A DNA stretch of 64,000 bases from Bimastos eiseni (GCA_959347315.1 OY365806.1:38529439-38593438), one strand, 5' to 3'. Positions 32,200-42,354 are shown, counted from the first letter of the stretch. Numbers and translations: made by a program. The notes: a model not told the origin generated them from the letters alone.

Positions 32200-32388
32200 G
32201 ACATTCAGTTGGAAGATGGAAAGTCGATACAAGGAAGCAAGTGTTCGTTGACACCATATATTACTTTGATGTGTGCAAGCATAGCAAACATGGGGAGTAC
32301 AGAGAAGTTTCTGTTACATAGAGAAATAATAACAGAACTGAGAACAATTTAGCAGGTAAAGTTCAAAGAGTTTCCAAGAGAAACCACG

Positions 32389-32658
32389 GTGAAAGTGAAG
32401 ATGATAACAAGACAACAGAGTAAGAAGCAAGCAGTTGCAGAGGTCGAAGAAGAGAAGGAAACGGAAAGTGAAAGAGAAATCAAAGATGAATTAAAAATAA
32501 TATCGTCAGATGGAATAACACCAGGAGAAACGAATAAACAAGCGATGGATGCATGTGAGAATGAGGAAATTAATTATACAGATGAAAGCGATGAGGGTGA
32601 AGATGTGTTTTATGCAGAAGACATGGACATGTGGAGAGAAGAAGAGATGCAGGACTAA
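32389..32658 (+). pseudogene. Acidic linker between protease and integrase
   Basis: An open frame of 89 codons rich in Glu and Asp (KEKETESEREIKDE; DESDEGEDVFYAED) fills the space between the protease and the integrase zinc-binding domain. It has no recognised fold; its position suggests a tether or spacer in the polyprotein. Confidence 0.5.
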
Positions 32659-32859
32659 GAGAAGTTTCAGATGAAAGATGCAAAGAAGTTTGAGAGTTAA
32701 TAGTAGGATGAGGAATCGTTGAAATCATGGTGGCATTTAGCACAGGAGAGAGAGAGAGTCAAAGTTCAAAGTGAAGAATGACTTGTTACATCAAGAACAC
32801 AAGATCTTGGATAAGGTAATAATTTATATCAGCCAGTGTTACCAAAAGAGAGGAGAATT

Positions 32860-33935
32860 AAAGTGAAGGAGTTAGCTCATGAATAAGCATTTGGTGGTCA
32901 TCTAGGAGGAGAAAAGACAACAGAGAGAATTAAATGGTCGTTTACATGGCCAAAGATGCATAGAGACATTGAAAAATTCTGTAAGTTATGTGAGAAATGT
33001 CATTAAAGAAAAGACGTTTGGTGATGGACAGGGTTCCAATTGTCGCAGTTCCAAGAGAAGAAGTGGCTTCAGAAAAATGGCAATGGATGTGATTGGCCCA
33101 ATCGTGCCTACGTCATCGGTAGGCCGTAAGGATTGTTTGTGTATTGTTGACTTAGGCACACGATGGCCCGCAGCGTTCTTGTTGAAAACATTAACTGCAA
33201 AGGCTGTATGTAAAGCGTTGATGGAGTTATTGTTGGAAAAATGGCAAATGTTGGAGCACTGTCAATCATAGCAAGCGACCAAGGAAAAAATTTACAGCAA
33301 GTTGACAAGAGAATTCTTGTCATTGTTTGGATGTAGTCCCGTATTTGATACGCCAGGTCATCCGGAGGCTGCTGGATTAGTCGAGGGATGGAATCAAACT
33401 TTCAAAAAGGATGATTCATCATGTCATCGTGGAATATCATAGAAGATGGCATAAGATAATCCCTTTTACTATATGGGCAATACGTGAAGTGCCAAATGCG
33501 ACAACAGAAGTTGCACCTTCTATGATGGTGTGTGGAAAAATTCCATGTGGTGCTCTTACCATTTTAAAGGCAAGTTGTACAAGAGAAATTGATTTACCAC
33601 CTCATGTTGGAATTAAGCCAGAGAAATATCTCAAGGAGCTTATCGATAACTAGGAAAAATCCCTATTTTATATGCACTAAACTCATGCAAGAGAGAAACA
33701 ACTTCGATATACGAATCACTACAACAAGAGAGCAAAGCATAAAGAGTCTACAGTTGGTTAGCAGGTCATTATATTGTATCCAACGTCAACAAACGAGTTA
33801 TTATCCCTATGTCATGGTCCATGTATTAATATTAAGCAAAGATCAAAGTATTCTTTTGTGGATATGGGAAATGATGAAAGAAAGATTGTACATGCAAATA
33901 AAATCAGAAAGTACATTACAAAAGCATTGAGTTGT
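32860..33935 (+). pseudogene. Retroviral-type integrase placed before RT
   Basis: The integrase inserts the DNA copy. Seen in order: an HHCC zinc-binding domain (GGHLGGEKTTERIKW; CKLCEKCH, 32890-33003); the catalytic core with MDVIGPIVP (first Asp), then a block near 33278 with the S-D-Q-G aspartate in another frame, then GHPEAAGLVEGWNQTF with the Glu (33355-33405); and a C-terminal GPY/F-like module around 33810-33930 (HGPC; SKYSFVDMGNDE; HANKIRKYI). Stops at 32884 and 33003 and several frameshifts break it. Its place upstream of RT is the diagnostic oddity of the element. Confidence 0.78.
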
Positions 33936-33939
33936 AGAT

Positions 33940-34720
33940 GGATTGTTGAAGAAAATGGAGATTTTGGTTCAGTGGTTGAAATTCCATTAAAAAGTGCAGA
34001 GCCATTTGAAGAAAAACAGTTAAATTTGAATCCAGAACAAGTTTATCATTTAACGTTGCTTCAACAAAAACAACTGTTGGATGTGTTGTACAAATACAAT
34101 GATAGATTTTCAGATAGACCTGGATTATGTACACTGGTAGAACATGTAATTGAACTGAAACAAGATTTTCGGGAAAAGGAGTTTGCAGCTTATCGGATTC
34201 CTTTGATATACCGACCTGAAGTTGAAAGGCAAATTAAAGAGATGTTACTAGAAGGGATAACTATGCCTACCTCAAGCCGTTTGGCCAGTCCGTTGGTAAT
34301 TGCCAAAAAGAAGGATGGATCATTACAACTGGCTTGTGAATATCGTTACATCAAATCTTTCACGGTTGATTGTAAATATCCGATGCCTATCGTGAAAGAT
34401 GTTTTGCACAAAGTTGGGAAGTCAAATTTTATTTCCATTTTGGACCGTAGATGTGCCTTTTGGACATGTCTGTGAAACAATCTGATCAATGGAAAACTGC
34501 TTTTGTTACACACAATGGATTATATGAATTTACATGTGTACCCTTTGGATTAATCAACTCGGGAATGACTTTCATGAAGGCAGTTACCGTTGTTTTACAA
34601 CCCATTCAGAACTTTGCAGAGCCTTATGTTGATGACATTGCAGTGCATTCATGTAATTGGGACATGTATTTAGAGCATTTAGAATCACTTTTTTGCAAAT
34701 GCGATTACATAATGTGACTC
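33940..34720 (+). pseudogene. Gypsy-type reverse transcriptase
   Basis: The frame at 33774-34475 leads from the integrase tail straight into RT: FSDRPGLCTLVEHVIEL, then AAYRIPLIYRPEVERQI, IKEMLLEGITMP, SRLASPLVIAKKKDGS, and CEYRYIKSFTVDCKYPMP. A frameshift near 34450 changes to the frame with FTCVPFGLINSGMTF and the catalytic EPYVDDIAVHS (34615-34650). These are the conserved Gypsy RT blocks; the YVDD pair is intact. The copy is inactivated by the frameshift and by the stop at 34714. Confidence 0.85.
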
Positions 34721-35432
34721 TAAACCTAAGAAAATGTTTCCTTGGAAAGAAAGAAGTAAGTTTTATTGGTCATGTGGTCGGATCAGTTAGAATTCAGATG
34801 AATCCTGATAGGATTGAGAGCATGATGAATCCTACGATTCCTGGGACGAAGAAGCAAGTGAAACAAATTTTAGGTTTCTTTGGATATTATAGACAATTTG
34901 TGTTGGATTTTGCAAAGATTGCTAAACCATTAACTGATTTGACAGGCAAACAAGTACCGCACAAGATAATTTGGGCAGATGAAATCAAAAAGCTTTTGAT
35001 TTATTGAAAGATGCTATTAGACCTAATTTTGTTTTGTATGTGTTTGATGTTGGACAGCCCTTTAACTTGTATTGAGACAGTAGCGATTTTACGGTCGGTG
35101 CTGTGTTAACACAATTGGACGATAAGGGAGTTGAACGTCCTGTGTCATTTATCAGCCAGAAATTGACTGCTACCCAGAAGCGATGGGCTACCGTTAAAAA
35201 AGAAGCCTATGCTATTGCTTGGGCTTTAAACAAATTGAAAGAAATTATTATTGGATCTAAAATTCACATTTATGCCGACCATAATCCCTTAACCTACTTG
35301 ACTGAATCGGTGTCTAAATCTTCTAAACTTGTGCGATTGGCATTAGCTTTACTGACATTAAATTTCGATGTTGAAATTAAATATAAGAAATTACGTTTGA
35401 ATGTTGTAGCCGATTGTTTATCTGCATTATGA
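34720..35432 (+). pseudogene. RT connection domain and RNase H
   Basis: Pieces continue as HVVGSVRIQMNPDRIESM and ILGFFGYYRQFV (connection/thumb), then the RNase H domain from about 35070: SDFTVGAVLTQLDDKG, RPVSFISQKLTATQKRW, EAYAIAWAL, IYADHNPLTYL. The frame ends NVVADCLSAL at a TGA, giving the usual end of the Pol protein about 80 bp before the 3' LTR. No integrase follows, confirming the unusual order. A TGA sits where the domain's first catalytic Asp block starts (35074). Confidence 0.85.
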
Positions 35433-35509
35433 TTTCTATGTTTTGATGCATCAATATGAATTCGCAATTTATATTACATAATAATTTTTTATATAAATAA
35501 TATAGATAA

Positions 35510-35555
35510 TGTGAACGTATTTTGGACATTGCATAGTTTAAGTCGTCTCAATCGT

Positions 35556-35594
<39 letters not shown>

Positions 35595-35939
35595 TCAGGG
35601 TATCTTTAGTGCAAGGCGTGAGCGCTGCACGGATCGATTTGTAAGCGCTAGCCCCAGCTACTGTATTCGACTGTATCGCACCTGGGCTGATGTCAGATTG
35701 CGTGCGAAATTTGTAGAGTTGCTGACTAGCAATTTTAGTTGTCGTGCGTTCGTTGAAGCATTGTGTGCTGTTCTCGTTGATAATTGCAATTTGTGTTGGA
35801 TATTTTTGGTTGAAAGTAATAATAAAAGTTAAAAGAAATCGCAGTTGTTTTTCTAGATTAGAAATACAGTTAATAAGTCAATCGATAGTTAGGGAAGGAG
35901 GCGAAATCTGAATGTCGGTCCGTTTGCTGGAGCGAGAGA
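35510..35939 (+). repeat. 3' LTR
   Basis: Begins tgtgaacgtattttggac and ends ttgctggagcgagaga. It carries a longer (TA)n run than the 5' LTR at about 35560-35590. The base context just upstream is AT-rich rather than a polypurine tract. Confidence 0.85.
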
Positions 35940-35954
35940 AAGCGGGTTGACGGA

Positions 35955-36185
35955 CATCAATAAAATACTTTTCAGCAATCCAGCCTCCATTTAAACACGA
36001 TCTTTTTCAGCACATCCAGATTGCATTTAACACTATTTTTTTCATCACATCCAGATTTTACTTACTTAAGCAAGAGCCTTTTCATCACCTCCAGCTTCTA
36101 TAGGCCGATATGTGTGATTCTTTTCATCACATCCAGCTTCTACTTTGGCATGATTCTTTTCATCAATCCGGCTTCTCCTAAATTA
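35955..36185 (+). repeat. CAGCTTCTA satellite array, copy 4
   Basis: Six units of about 36-44 bp (ttttcatcacatccagcttcta, with variants) start right after the 3' LTR. The LTR element may have inserted at the edge of, or inside, a satellite-bearing element: another array (copy 3) ends 740 bp before its 5' LTR. Confidence 0.75.
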
Positions 36186-37055
36186 TAATGGTGATTTGAA
36201 TTTTGGACACTGCCATGGTCGGAATTTTGGACGTTAAAACGATAAATTACCCAACTGACGAGCTATCTTAGTTTCTTCTTGTTTATGCAAGAGACATACA
36301 TAAGAAGTGATCACATGTCTATGATGTCTAAATAGGCTAAGCGTGTGCAAATATTATAGCACAACTACAAATCACAGTTTTTTAGACCATGCTTTAAAGA
36401 AATTACTTTGAACGGGGTTTGTAAGTTGTTTATTTTGTTTTTTTAGTCTCGTGGTTTTGCCTCAGAATATGCTGTTAATTCCAAACTCGCTACACAGTAA
36501 TACAATAAGACTTTCACCAGACATGTCTTTGGATCTTTGGACTATGACCTCTGCAGGTCATGCTTCGGTTATTATTAAAAAATTATTAATATTAAAAAAC
36601 ATGCTGCTTTATTAAATAAAGCAGCATGTCCAAAGGACCCTCTGCAGAGGTTGCAAATTACTTATATTTTACAGAATTTGCATCATCCAGAACAATTAGT
36701 TAATTGAAATCTCTGATGCAAGTTGTCATACAGAGATTGGACAAACTGACTTTCTTTCAACTTTAAAGTTTTCTTAATCATCATGTGCAGGAAAAATGTC
36801 TACACTTTTATATTATCTTGCATTATCCAAACTGGCCAAAAATTACAATAATGTTCTTCCATTTTCCTGCCTTAATACAAGAGACTTAAACTTTGTCATA
36901 AATGTAACATGAATAGCTAACAACAGTAGTAACATTGCTCTGCACATGCACTGACAATTGTTTGAGCCTGGAATCTCAAAGCATCCTTATGCATGCACGT
37001 TTCACCCAATAAAACCATGAGCGAGCCACTGGATTGTCGCTCTTACCACGAAAGA
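36186..37055. other. No gene; near-perfect palindrome at 36599-36629
   Basis: AT-rich DNA without a gene. At 36599-36629 acatgctgctttatt is followed directly by its inverse (aataaagcagcatgt), making a 15-bp-arm hairpin with one central base. Flanking copies of cctctgcag/ctgcagagg (36548 and 36640) extend the symmetry. Confidence 0.6.
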
Positions 37056-37063
37056 TTAAGAAT

Positions 37064-37270
37064 ACTTGGGTTTCCGACTACCCAACCATTCAGGCATCAG
37101 CCTATTTCTCGGTCTACGTTCATTTCTTTCATACTTGGGTTTCTGACTACCCAGACTCTCACTTGTCTGTAACTTCCTTAGTCTGCGTTGATCGGCTTTT
37201 CGCCTAAGTATCCGACCGCTCAGACTATCACGGGCCGGTAAGTGTCTTGGTCTGCGTTCATCTTCCCATC
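37064..37270. repeat. Tandem repeat, three units of about 69 bp, next to the Polinton
   Basis: Units start tacttgggtttccgactacc and end gtctgcgttcat-c. Units of 69 bp keep a reading frame, so a 79-codon minus-strand frame stays open, but I take it as repeat-derived. Subterminal tandem repeats are common in Polintons, so it may belong to the terminal region of the element that follows. Confidence 0.6.
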
Positions 37271-37681
37271 GTGGAACTATTTCTGTACTCGTCATCTAGA
37301 GCTCTGCCCAAAAAAACGGTAACGCATCAACTTTAGTAAACTTCGTTTTGGATTCCTCGGATTCGATTATCTCACAGGCACCTGAGGTAAGTGTCAGAAC
37401 GTTACCTTTATGTTTCACACAGAACTTTGTAATCATAATCGTTTCCTCTGAAGAAATTATACTCCGTCTCTTATACACTGGAACGAACTACGGACATATC
37501 TTTCGAGGAAGTCCCCGAAAAGAGCTTATGCAGTTAGATCAACAAGAATAGCTTTTGCGGATAGTCCCGCAAGTAGAAGTCTTGTGGGCAAACCGCGAGT
37601 CAAAATAATGTAACTAGACATTCCAAAAGACATACTGCGGGGATACTGCAAGCACAGCTATTACATCGTCATTTAGTAACT

Positions 37682-37970
37682 TAAGTTGAGATGCGTGGTG
37701 CAACCGCAAGTAAAGACATTGCGATCATACATGCAAGTGAATAGACTCTTGGAAAACGGCGGCAGTAACTATGACCACGTTAAGTAACCAACAAGAATAT
37801 TTACCTAAAGACCACAAGACAATCAGGAAGATATACAGCGGGGAAATCGCGAGTACCGACAATAATGATTAGTAAACAAAGTTAAGATACGCGGGGACAC
37901 AGCCAGTAAAGATATGGCGATCAGACATGCAAGTAGATACACTTTGGGAAAATGGCGAGTGTAACTATGT
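37682..37970. repeat. Direct repeat of about 90 bp, spacing 197 bp
   Basis: The block from agttgagatgcgtggtgcaa (37682) to ggcagtaactatg (37772) recurs at 37879-37968 with about 15 differences. It probably lies in the non-coding end of the Polinton, before the integrase. Confidence 0.6.
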
Positions 37971-38237
37971 AGCCAACTGCTCACGTATAAGGCAGCGCAT
38001 CGCGTGTCAACCTGTAGTCAAGCCTCATCATGCATTTTGCAACGGCGAGGGTTTATAAACCCTATAAATCAACGCTTTCTTAAATACGGTTGTCTAACAG
38101 AGACGCAGGATCTCGCATTAAACTGCACTTTAGCAACCCCCTATCTTTCGTCATCACGTATAATGCTCGAAACAATGCTATTTTATTCAATTTATTAAAT
38201 AAAACCTAGTAATAGCACGAATAACCGATCCTGATCA

Positions 38238-39113
38238 TTATTTATCATAAGTCTGAAGTTTAATCGAGCATGCATGTACCCAGGACTCAGGATAACCCAA
38301 CCATTTCACCAGCGACTTGTTTCCCCGTTTCCTGATTATCTTTTCTATTCTAAACATTTCTTGATTAGTCTTCTGTAGCTCCTGTTCGTAAAATGAGCCT
38401 TGTATTTCCTCGCCATTATAATCAGTAATCTTATAAGTTGGTGGATCCGTATACTGAACTTGTGCAATTGTGATATCCTTTTTCAAATATATTTTTCTTC
38501 TTCGTTATTCTAACTTTATCGCCTACCGAGAACTTAGGCTTAATGGGTTCTGGAATTTCACTTCCATTTAAGTTCATCCATACAGCCTTTTCATTCATTT
38601 TCAACCTAGCTTTAGAGGGTGTCATTTTAATGGAAGAATGCCTTGTTTCATTATAATTACTAACCATTTCATCCAACACATTGATATATTTTGTAGTTGA
38701 ATTAGCTGTAAATACATGAAATTTTTTTCACGCGTTGTTCTACTGCAACGCACGACTTTTCTTCGTTCTCGGTAGAATACAACTCGACTAACTTCTTAAC
38801 GTCTTTATTATAAAATTCTTTGCCCTTATCAACCCATACTTTTCCTGGTTTTTCTACCGCTCTCGAATATTTTCACGAAACCACTAGCCGTAGATTTTCC
38901 ACTCTTATCATTTAATGGTACGATCCAACCGTACTTGGAAAATACATCTATTACGGTTAGCAGGTATTTCATACCATTGTTATCTTTAGTGAAAGCTTGT
39001 ATAATATATCAACTAAATCAGCAACCCATGTTTCATCTATTCCACAAACGTACACCTTCCTCTTCCTAAACCGTCTTACTACAAGCTTATGTAACTCATT
39101 CGCGAGTTCATCA
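38238..39113 (-). pseudogene. Polinton integrase (rve type) with chromodomain
   Basis: This enzyme inserts the element. Minus-strand blocks in order from 39110: VYVCGIDETWVADLVD (first Asp), a piece near 38980 with LLTVIDVFSKYGWIVPL, VWVDKGKEFYN-type second Asp (38830) and the N-E-E-K-S-C stretch leading to the glutamate region (38760), YNETRHSSIKMTPSKA (38640), and at the end a chromodomain-like module (FRIEKIIRKRGNKSLVKWLG, 38350-38290). At least four frame changes break it; the segment at 38740 also lacks residues around the catalytic Glu. A partial second copy on the opposite strand is at 50885-51224. Confidence 0.82.
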
Positions 39114-39653
39114 GTCCATTGCAATTTTAGGCTTTTTTAAACCTAACCCGAGACTAGCTTTGGTAGATAATATAGGTTTGACAAGACTTCTTTCTATTCG
39201 CTCTCGTAAGCTAAGGTTAGGAATATTATTCAACTCATTAACCATCACTGTATCGGCGACATTCCTAGAAGCTGTATCGGAGTGCTGGCCGTAAGCTAAA
39301 TCATGATGATATGCAGCGTTGTCGACTCTATTGACAGGCTTCGACCAATCCTTAGGATTTTTATCGGAATTCAACCTCAAATCAAGTCTAGTACCAGGAC
39401 CAGTAAGCGAATGTCCCGGCAAGTTCATCTCACCTGGATATTTAGCCCACGGCAGCTTAATACCGCTGGTAACCGAATTTACAGATCCAACTAAATCACC
39501 ACCAGAAGACTTCACGAATTGTATCTTTCTCTTTCCACATATATCACATGTGCCCCTAAGCATTGACCTTCCATTCTTCGTTGTAACATTTTTAATACTT
39601 TTAGTTTCAGTACGAGTTTTACACTTTACGCAATACATCCTTTTTAAATACAA
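39111..39653 (-). CDS. Zn-ribbon / phospholipase A2-like virion protein
   Basis: An intact frame of 180 residues. The N-terminus has a four-cysteine zinc ribbon (YCVKCKTRTETK ... GTCDICGKRK). The second half has the parvovirus-VP1-like PLA2 pattern: a calcium-loop-like GPGTRLDL and the catalytic DNAAYHHDLAYGQH with the His-Asp pair. In parvoviruses such domains breach endosomal membranes; in adintovirus-like Polintons a similar protein is common and is presumed to be in the virion. A hydrophobic-free, Gly/Leu/Lys tail follows. It abuts the integrase start (overlapping stop/start at 39111-39114), and faces away from the ATPase with about 30 bp between. It is one of the few genes of this element left without a break. 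Confidence 0.82.
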   Translation of the reverse strand: MYLKRMYCVKCKTRTETKSIKNVTTKNGRSMLRGTCDICGKRKIQFVKSSGGDLVGSVNSVTSGIKLPWAKYPGEMNLPGHSLTGPGTRLDLRLNSDKNPKDWSKPVNRVDNAAYHHDLAYGQHSDTASRNVADTVMVNELNNIPNLSLRERIERSLVKPILSTKASLGLGLKKPKIAMD

Positions 39654-39675
39654 TTAGATATATATTTTTTTTTAA

Positions 39676-40434
39676 TTCGTGGAACGACATATTATCTAAG
39701 AGATTCAATAATCCTCTTTTACTTAGAAGTATAACAGGGTTAATCGTAGGAAAGTCTGGATGCGGTAAAACGACTCTATTATTGAACCTACTTCTAAGAC
39801 CTGGATGGTTGGACTATGGTAACCTGCAAGTATTTGGAAGATCTCTCTTTCAACCAGAGTATAAAATACTCAAGCAAGCATGTGAAGAAAAAATACCGAA
39901 AGAATCCATCATCGGGCTATTCGGGTGCCAAGACAAGATCGCGAGAGAAAATATACCTCCGACATTCGTCATTGAGAAAATGGATAAACACTCGTAGAAA
40001 AAATCTGATATATCTTCCAAGTTCTTCGAATCGTCTGCAGATGTGCCAAACCCGAGATATTTGAATCGTGAAAAGAAGAACCTGATGATTTTCGATGATT
40101 TACAGTTAAAAAGGCAAAACAAATGTGAGACCTACTACATCCGGGAAGGCATAGTAACGTTGACTGCTTCTGCCTCGCTCAAAATTATTTCAAACCACCT
40201 AGACAGACGATCAAAGAGAATGCAAACTTTATCTGCTTGTTTCCTCAAGACCAGAAAACTATTAATCACATCTACCACGATCACGTAAGTACAGACATAC
40301 CTAAGGATGAGTTTAAGAAACTATATGAAACAGCCTGGGAGTAACCTCATGGATTTGTAGTGATAGATCAGACTAGTAATATGAATAACGGCAAGTATAG
40401 ATGCGGTTTCGATGAATTCTACATTCCCTTAAAA
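39676..40434 (+). pseudogene. FtsK/HerA-type genome-packaging ATPase
   Basis: This motor would pump DNA into the capsid. The Walker A motif is clear: LIVGKSGCGKTTLLLNLLL (39737-39793), followed by WLDYGNLQVFGRSLFQPEYK and a stretch ending IPPTFVIEKMDKHS at a stop (39996). In the next pieces are LMIFDDLQLKRQNKCETYY (Walker B-like D-D, 40084) and, in other frames, a block near 40210-40340 with the C-terminal motifs, ending near FDEFYIP (40430). No good ATG is seen before W-N-D-I-L-S. At least three frame breaks and stops make it inactive. Confidence 0.8.
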
Positions 40435-40456
40435 ATAAATCTTTTATATTTTAAAA

Positions 40457-41249
40457 ATGGAATCACTTCTACAAAAGATTGCAGACAACACCGAAAGGAT
40501 CGCTCGTTACACAGAACCAAAAGTCATCGCTTTACATACTATTAACTGATAAGAGTTCACGAATAATGACCCGATTCAATCCGTTGATTCAGTTCGACAA
40601 AGGTAAAAAGTGTGAAATGGCTCTTATCAATTTGGAGACATATTGTTCATTCCCAAACATCGACGCGACTAACAACTACTTTTCGTATTCGCCGAATGGT
40701 GGTTATATGTGGGTTACTATACCCATTCCCAAAGGTTGTTACGAAATTACAGACATTAACGAATACGTGCAGAGGATCATGAAAGAAAAGGAACATAATG
40801 ATATGGTTAACGAGGATAACAACATTAAGATAGAAGCAAACAGCACACCGTTGAAGGCTGTTGTACATATAGCGCAGAATTGCATGGTTGATTTTTTGGC
40901 GTTGAACTCCATAGGAAAAGTCCTCGGTTTCGATAGACGGCGCTATTCAGCAGGGTACCAAGAATCGGAGAATATAGTGGACATAATGAGTGTCAGTAAT
41001 CTGAGATTAACGAGCAATATCATCGGGGCTTCCTATAGCAACGGAACGACTGATAATATAATTTATTCCTTTTTCCCGAATGTAGGGCCCGGCTATAAGA
41101 TTATCGAAACCCAGAGGAATTTGATATATCTTGCAATCACCGTATCCACGATATCGATGATGGAAACGTCTCTCACCGATCAACATGGCCAACTAATTAA
41201 TCTACGAGGTGTGAAATTATCGATACGGTTTCATATAAATGAGGTTTAA
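40457..41249 (+). pseudogene. Penton-like minor capsid protein
   Basis: Penton proteins (single jelly-roll) close the capsid vertices. ATG 40457 opens ESLLQKIADNTERIA, which stops at 40548; from 40479 another frame continues with RFNPLIQFDKGKKCEMALI, NLETYCSFPNI, then KAVVHIAQNCMVDFLAL, IGKVLGFDRR and the C-terminal NLRGVKLSIRFHINEV. The F-N-P-x-I, N-L-E-T-Y-x-S-F-P-N-I and C-terminal R-G-x-x-L-x-I-R-x-H-I blocks are those of Polinton/adintovirus penton proteins. One frameshift near 40530 separates the N-terminal 30 residues. A partly diverged second copy of the C-terminal half is at 50415-50880, inverted. Confidence 0.78.
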
Positions 41250-41272
41250 AAGTTTTATAGTCATATAAAAAA

Positions 41273-41893
41273 ATGAGTCGACACACAAATGTCAAAGTTA
41301 ATATTTCAGAAGGACAAAAAGACAAAATCAAAAAATCGCAACAGGCAGGAACGGGTGTTAGCACAGAATTAAAGCACGACGCTTTAAGTGGACACCACGT
41401 GTTAGCTCTTACCCAGGAGCAGATTAATGAGTTGGCTAAAGCGTATCAGGGTGGAACGGGTGCGACTATAAAAATGAGTAAAACGCAATTGATTCATAAT
41501 GCCAAAGTCGAAGGTGGATTTATCGGCGCCATTTTACCGTTTCTAGCAACTGCAGGCAAATTTCTAATATCGAGCGTATTACCATGCTTAGCAACGGATG
41601 CATTAACAGGAATAGGTGCAGCGGCTGGATTAAAAGTCATAGGCAAAGTCACTGGACCGGGTGGTGCAATATATCTCAGTAGTCGAGGTAAAAACTACAA
41701 GATAGTGCAACAGGTACAGGGTCTATACTTAAAACCATACCAAGGTACTTTACTTGATGATGTAGCAGAAGGTCTGTATCTGAAAACAGGCTTTGGATTC
41801 GTAAATGGTGAAGGGTTTATCGTTGGACCAGATTCACCGTTTAAAAACATTCCACTTCTCGGATTGTTACTACAAAAAAAAAATCTGAAATAA
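41273..41893 (+). CDS. Adenovirus pVI/pX-like minor capsid or core protein
   Basis: An intact 206-residue frame. The N-terminal third is charged (KVNISEGQKDKIKKSQQAG) and repeats KQ/LTQEQINEL-type helices. The middle has a Gly/Ala-rich hydrophobic block (GGFIGAILPFLATAGKFLI, SSVLPCLATDALTGIGAAA) like the membrane-active or core proteins VI/X of adenoviruses and their Polinton counterparts. The C-terminus has GLYLKPYQGTLLDDVAEGLYLK, with two GLYLK repeats. It follows the penton by 23 bp. The predicted protein is identical to the one encoded in inverse orientation at 49771-50391; the DNA differs by only a few silent changes. The role in membrane penetration or DNA condensation is inferred from the family. 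Confidence 0.75.
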   Translation: MSRHTNVKVNISEGQKDKIKKSQQAGTGVSTELKHDALSGHHVLALTQEQINELAKAYQGGTGATIKMSKTQLIHNAKVEGGFIGAILPFLATAGKFLISSVLPCLATDALTGIGAAAGLKVIGKVTGPGGAIYLSSRGKNYKIVQQVQGLYLKPYQGTLLDDVAEGLYLKTGFGFVNGEGFIVGPDSPFKNIPLLGLLLQKKNLK

Positions 41894-41918
41894 AATATCT
41901 CATTATCCGATTCACAAA

Positions 41919-42312
41919 ATGGGGTGGACGAAACCCAAAATTGAAAAATCTACGAAAAAAACCGATATCCGTCATGTGGAAGGCGTGTGAAGGTATGTGG
42001 GATGTTAAGTATTGACCGCAAAGACAAATGGGTGGTTTGAGATGGGAGTTTTTTGCCCAATAAGCGATAACTATTCATTCACAAGAGACGGTGGTTTTAC
42101 CGTTAATCTTAGGTGTCCGAATGACGAAAGGATCGTGAAAAGTTTCGCTTCATCCGGAATTGATAGGAGCGGGGTGTCGCATGCTAAGCGATACCGTTAC
42201 TGGATTCATGGAAGACATTTCACTCGATATTAAGAATTTTAGAGACCTTGGAACTGTCACCATAAACGAAGGAGATTCGATATGTTATGTCGATTACCGC
42301 GTCAACGATTAA
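41919..42312 (+). pseudogene. Small conserved Polinton protein (unknown)
   Basis: ATG 41919 opens GWTKPKIEKSTKKTDIRHV, which reaches a stop after about 23 codons; pieces in the other two frames continue (FTRDGGFTVNLRCPNDERI around 42070-42130, and GTVTINEGDSICYVDYRVND ending at TAA 42310). The N-terminal block M-G-W-x-x-P and the position after the pVI-like gene match a small gene seen in other Polintons as I remember them. Function unknown; broken by at least two frameshifts. Confidence 0.5.
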
Positions 42313-42354
42313 AGTTGAATTCAATTTTTTCTTAAATTCTTCGATATTACAAAA

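Larger units (their letters stand above)
29458..35939 (+). mobile_element. Ty3/Gypsy LTR retrotransposon with Gmr1-type domain order
   Basis: Two LTRs of about 430 bp bracket gag, protease, integrase, reverse transcriptase and RNase H in that order. Ordinary Ty3/Gypsy elements carry integrase last; integrase between protease and RT is the Ty1/Copia order. Yet the RT and RNase H here are of the Gypsy kind and the integrase ends in a GPY/F-like module. This combination defines the Gmr1-like group described from cod and other deuterostomes. All reading frames carry stops or frameshifts, so the copy cannot be autonomous. No clean 5-bp target duplication is visible, and no polypurine tract stands before the 3' LTR. 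Confidence 0.88.

Noticed and set aside
29458..35939. Ty1/Copia element
   Set aside because: Only the domain order is Copia-like. The RT and RNase H motifs, the GPY/F-like integrase tail and the retropepsin context are of the Ty3/Gypsy type.
37056..37295. 79-codon minus frame with three copies of a (L)GS(Q/R)KPKY motif as a small gene
   Set aside because: The 69-bp unit is a multiple of three, so the frame would stay open in any case; no start context or conserved context supports it.
40647..41192. Minus-strand frames inside the penton gene
   Set aside because: Shadows of the penton reading frame, which has clear family motifs.
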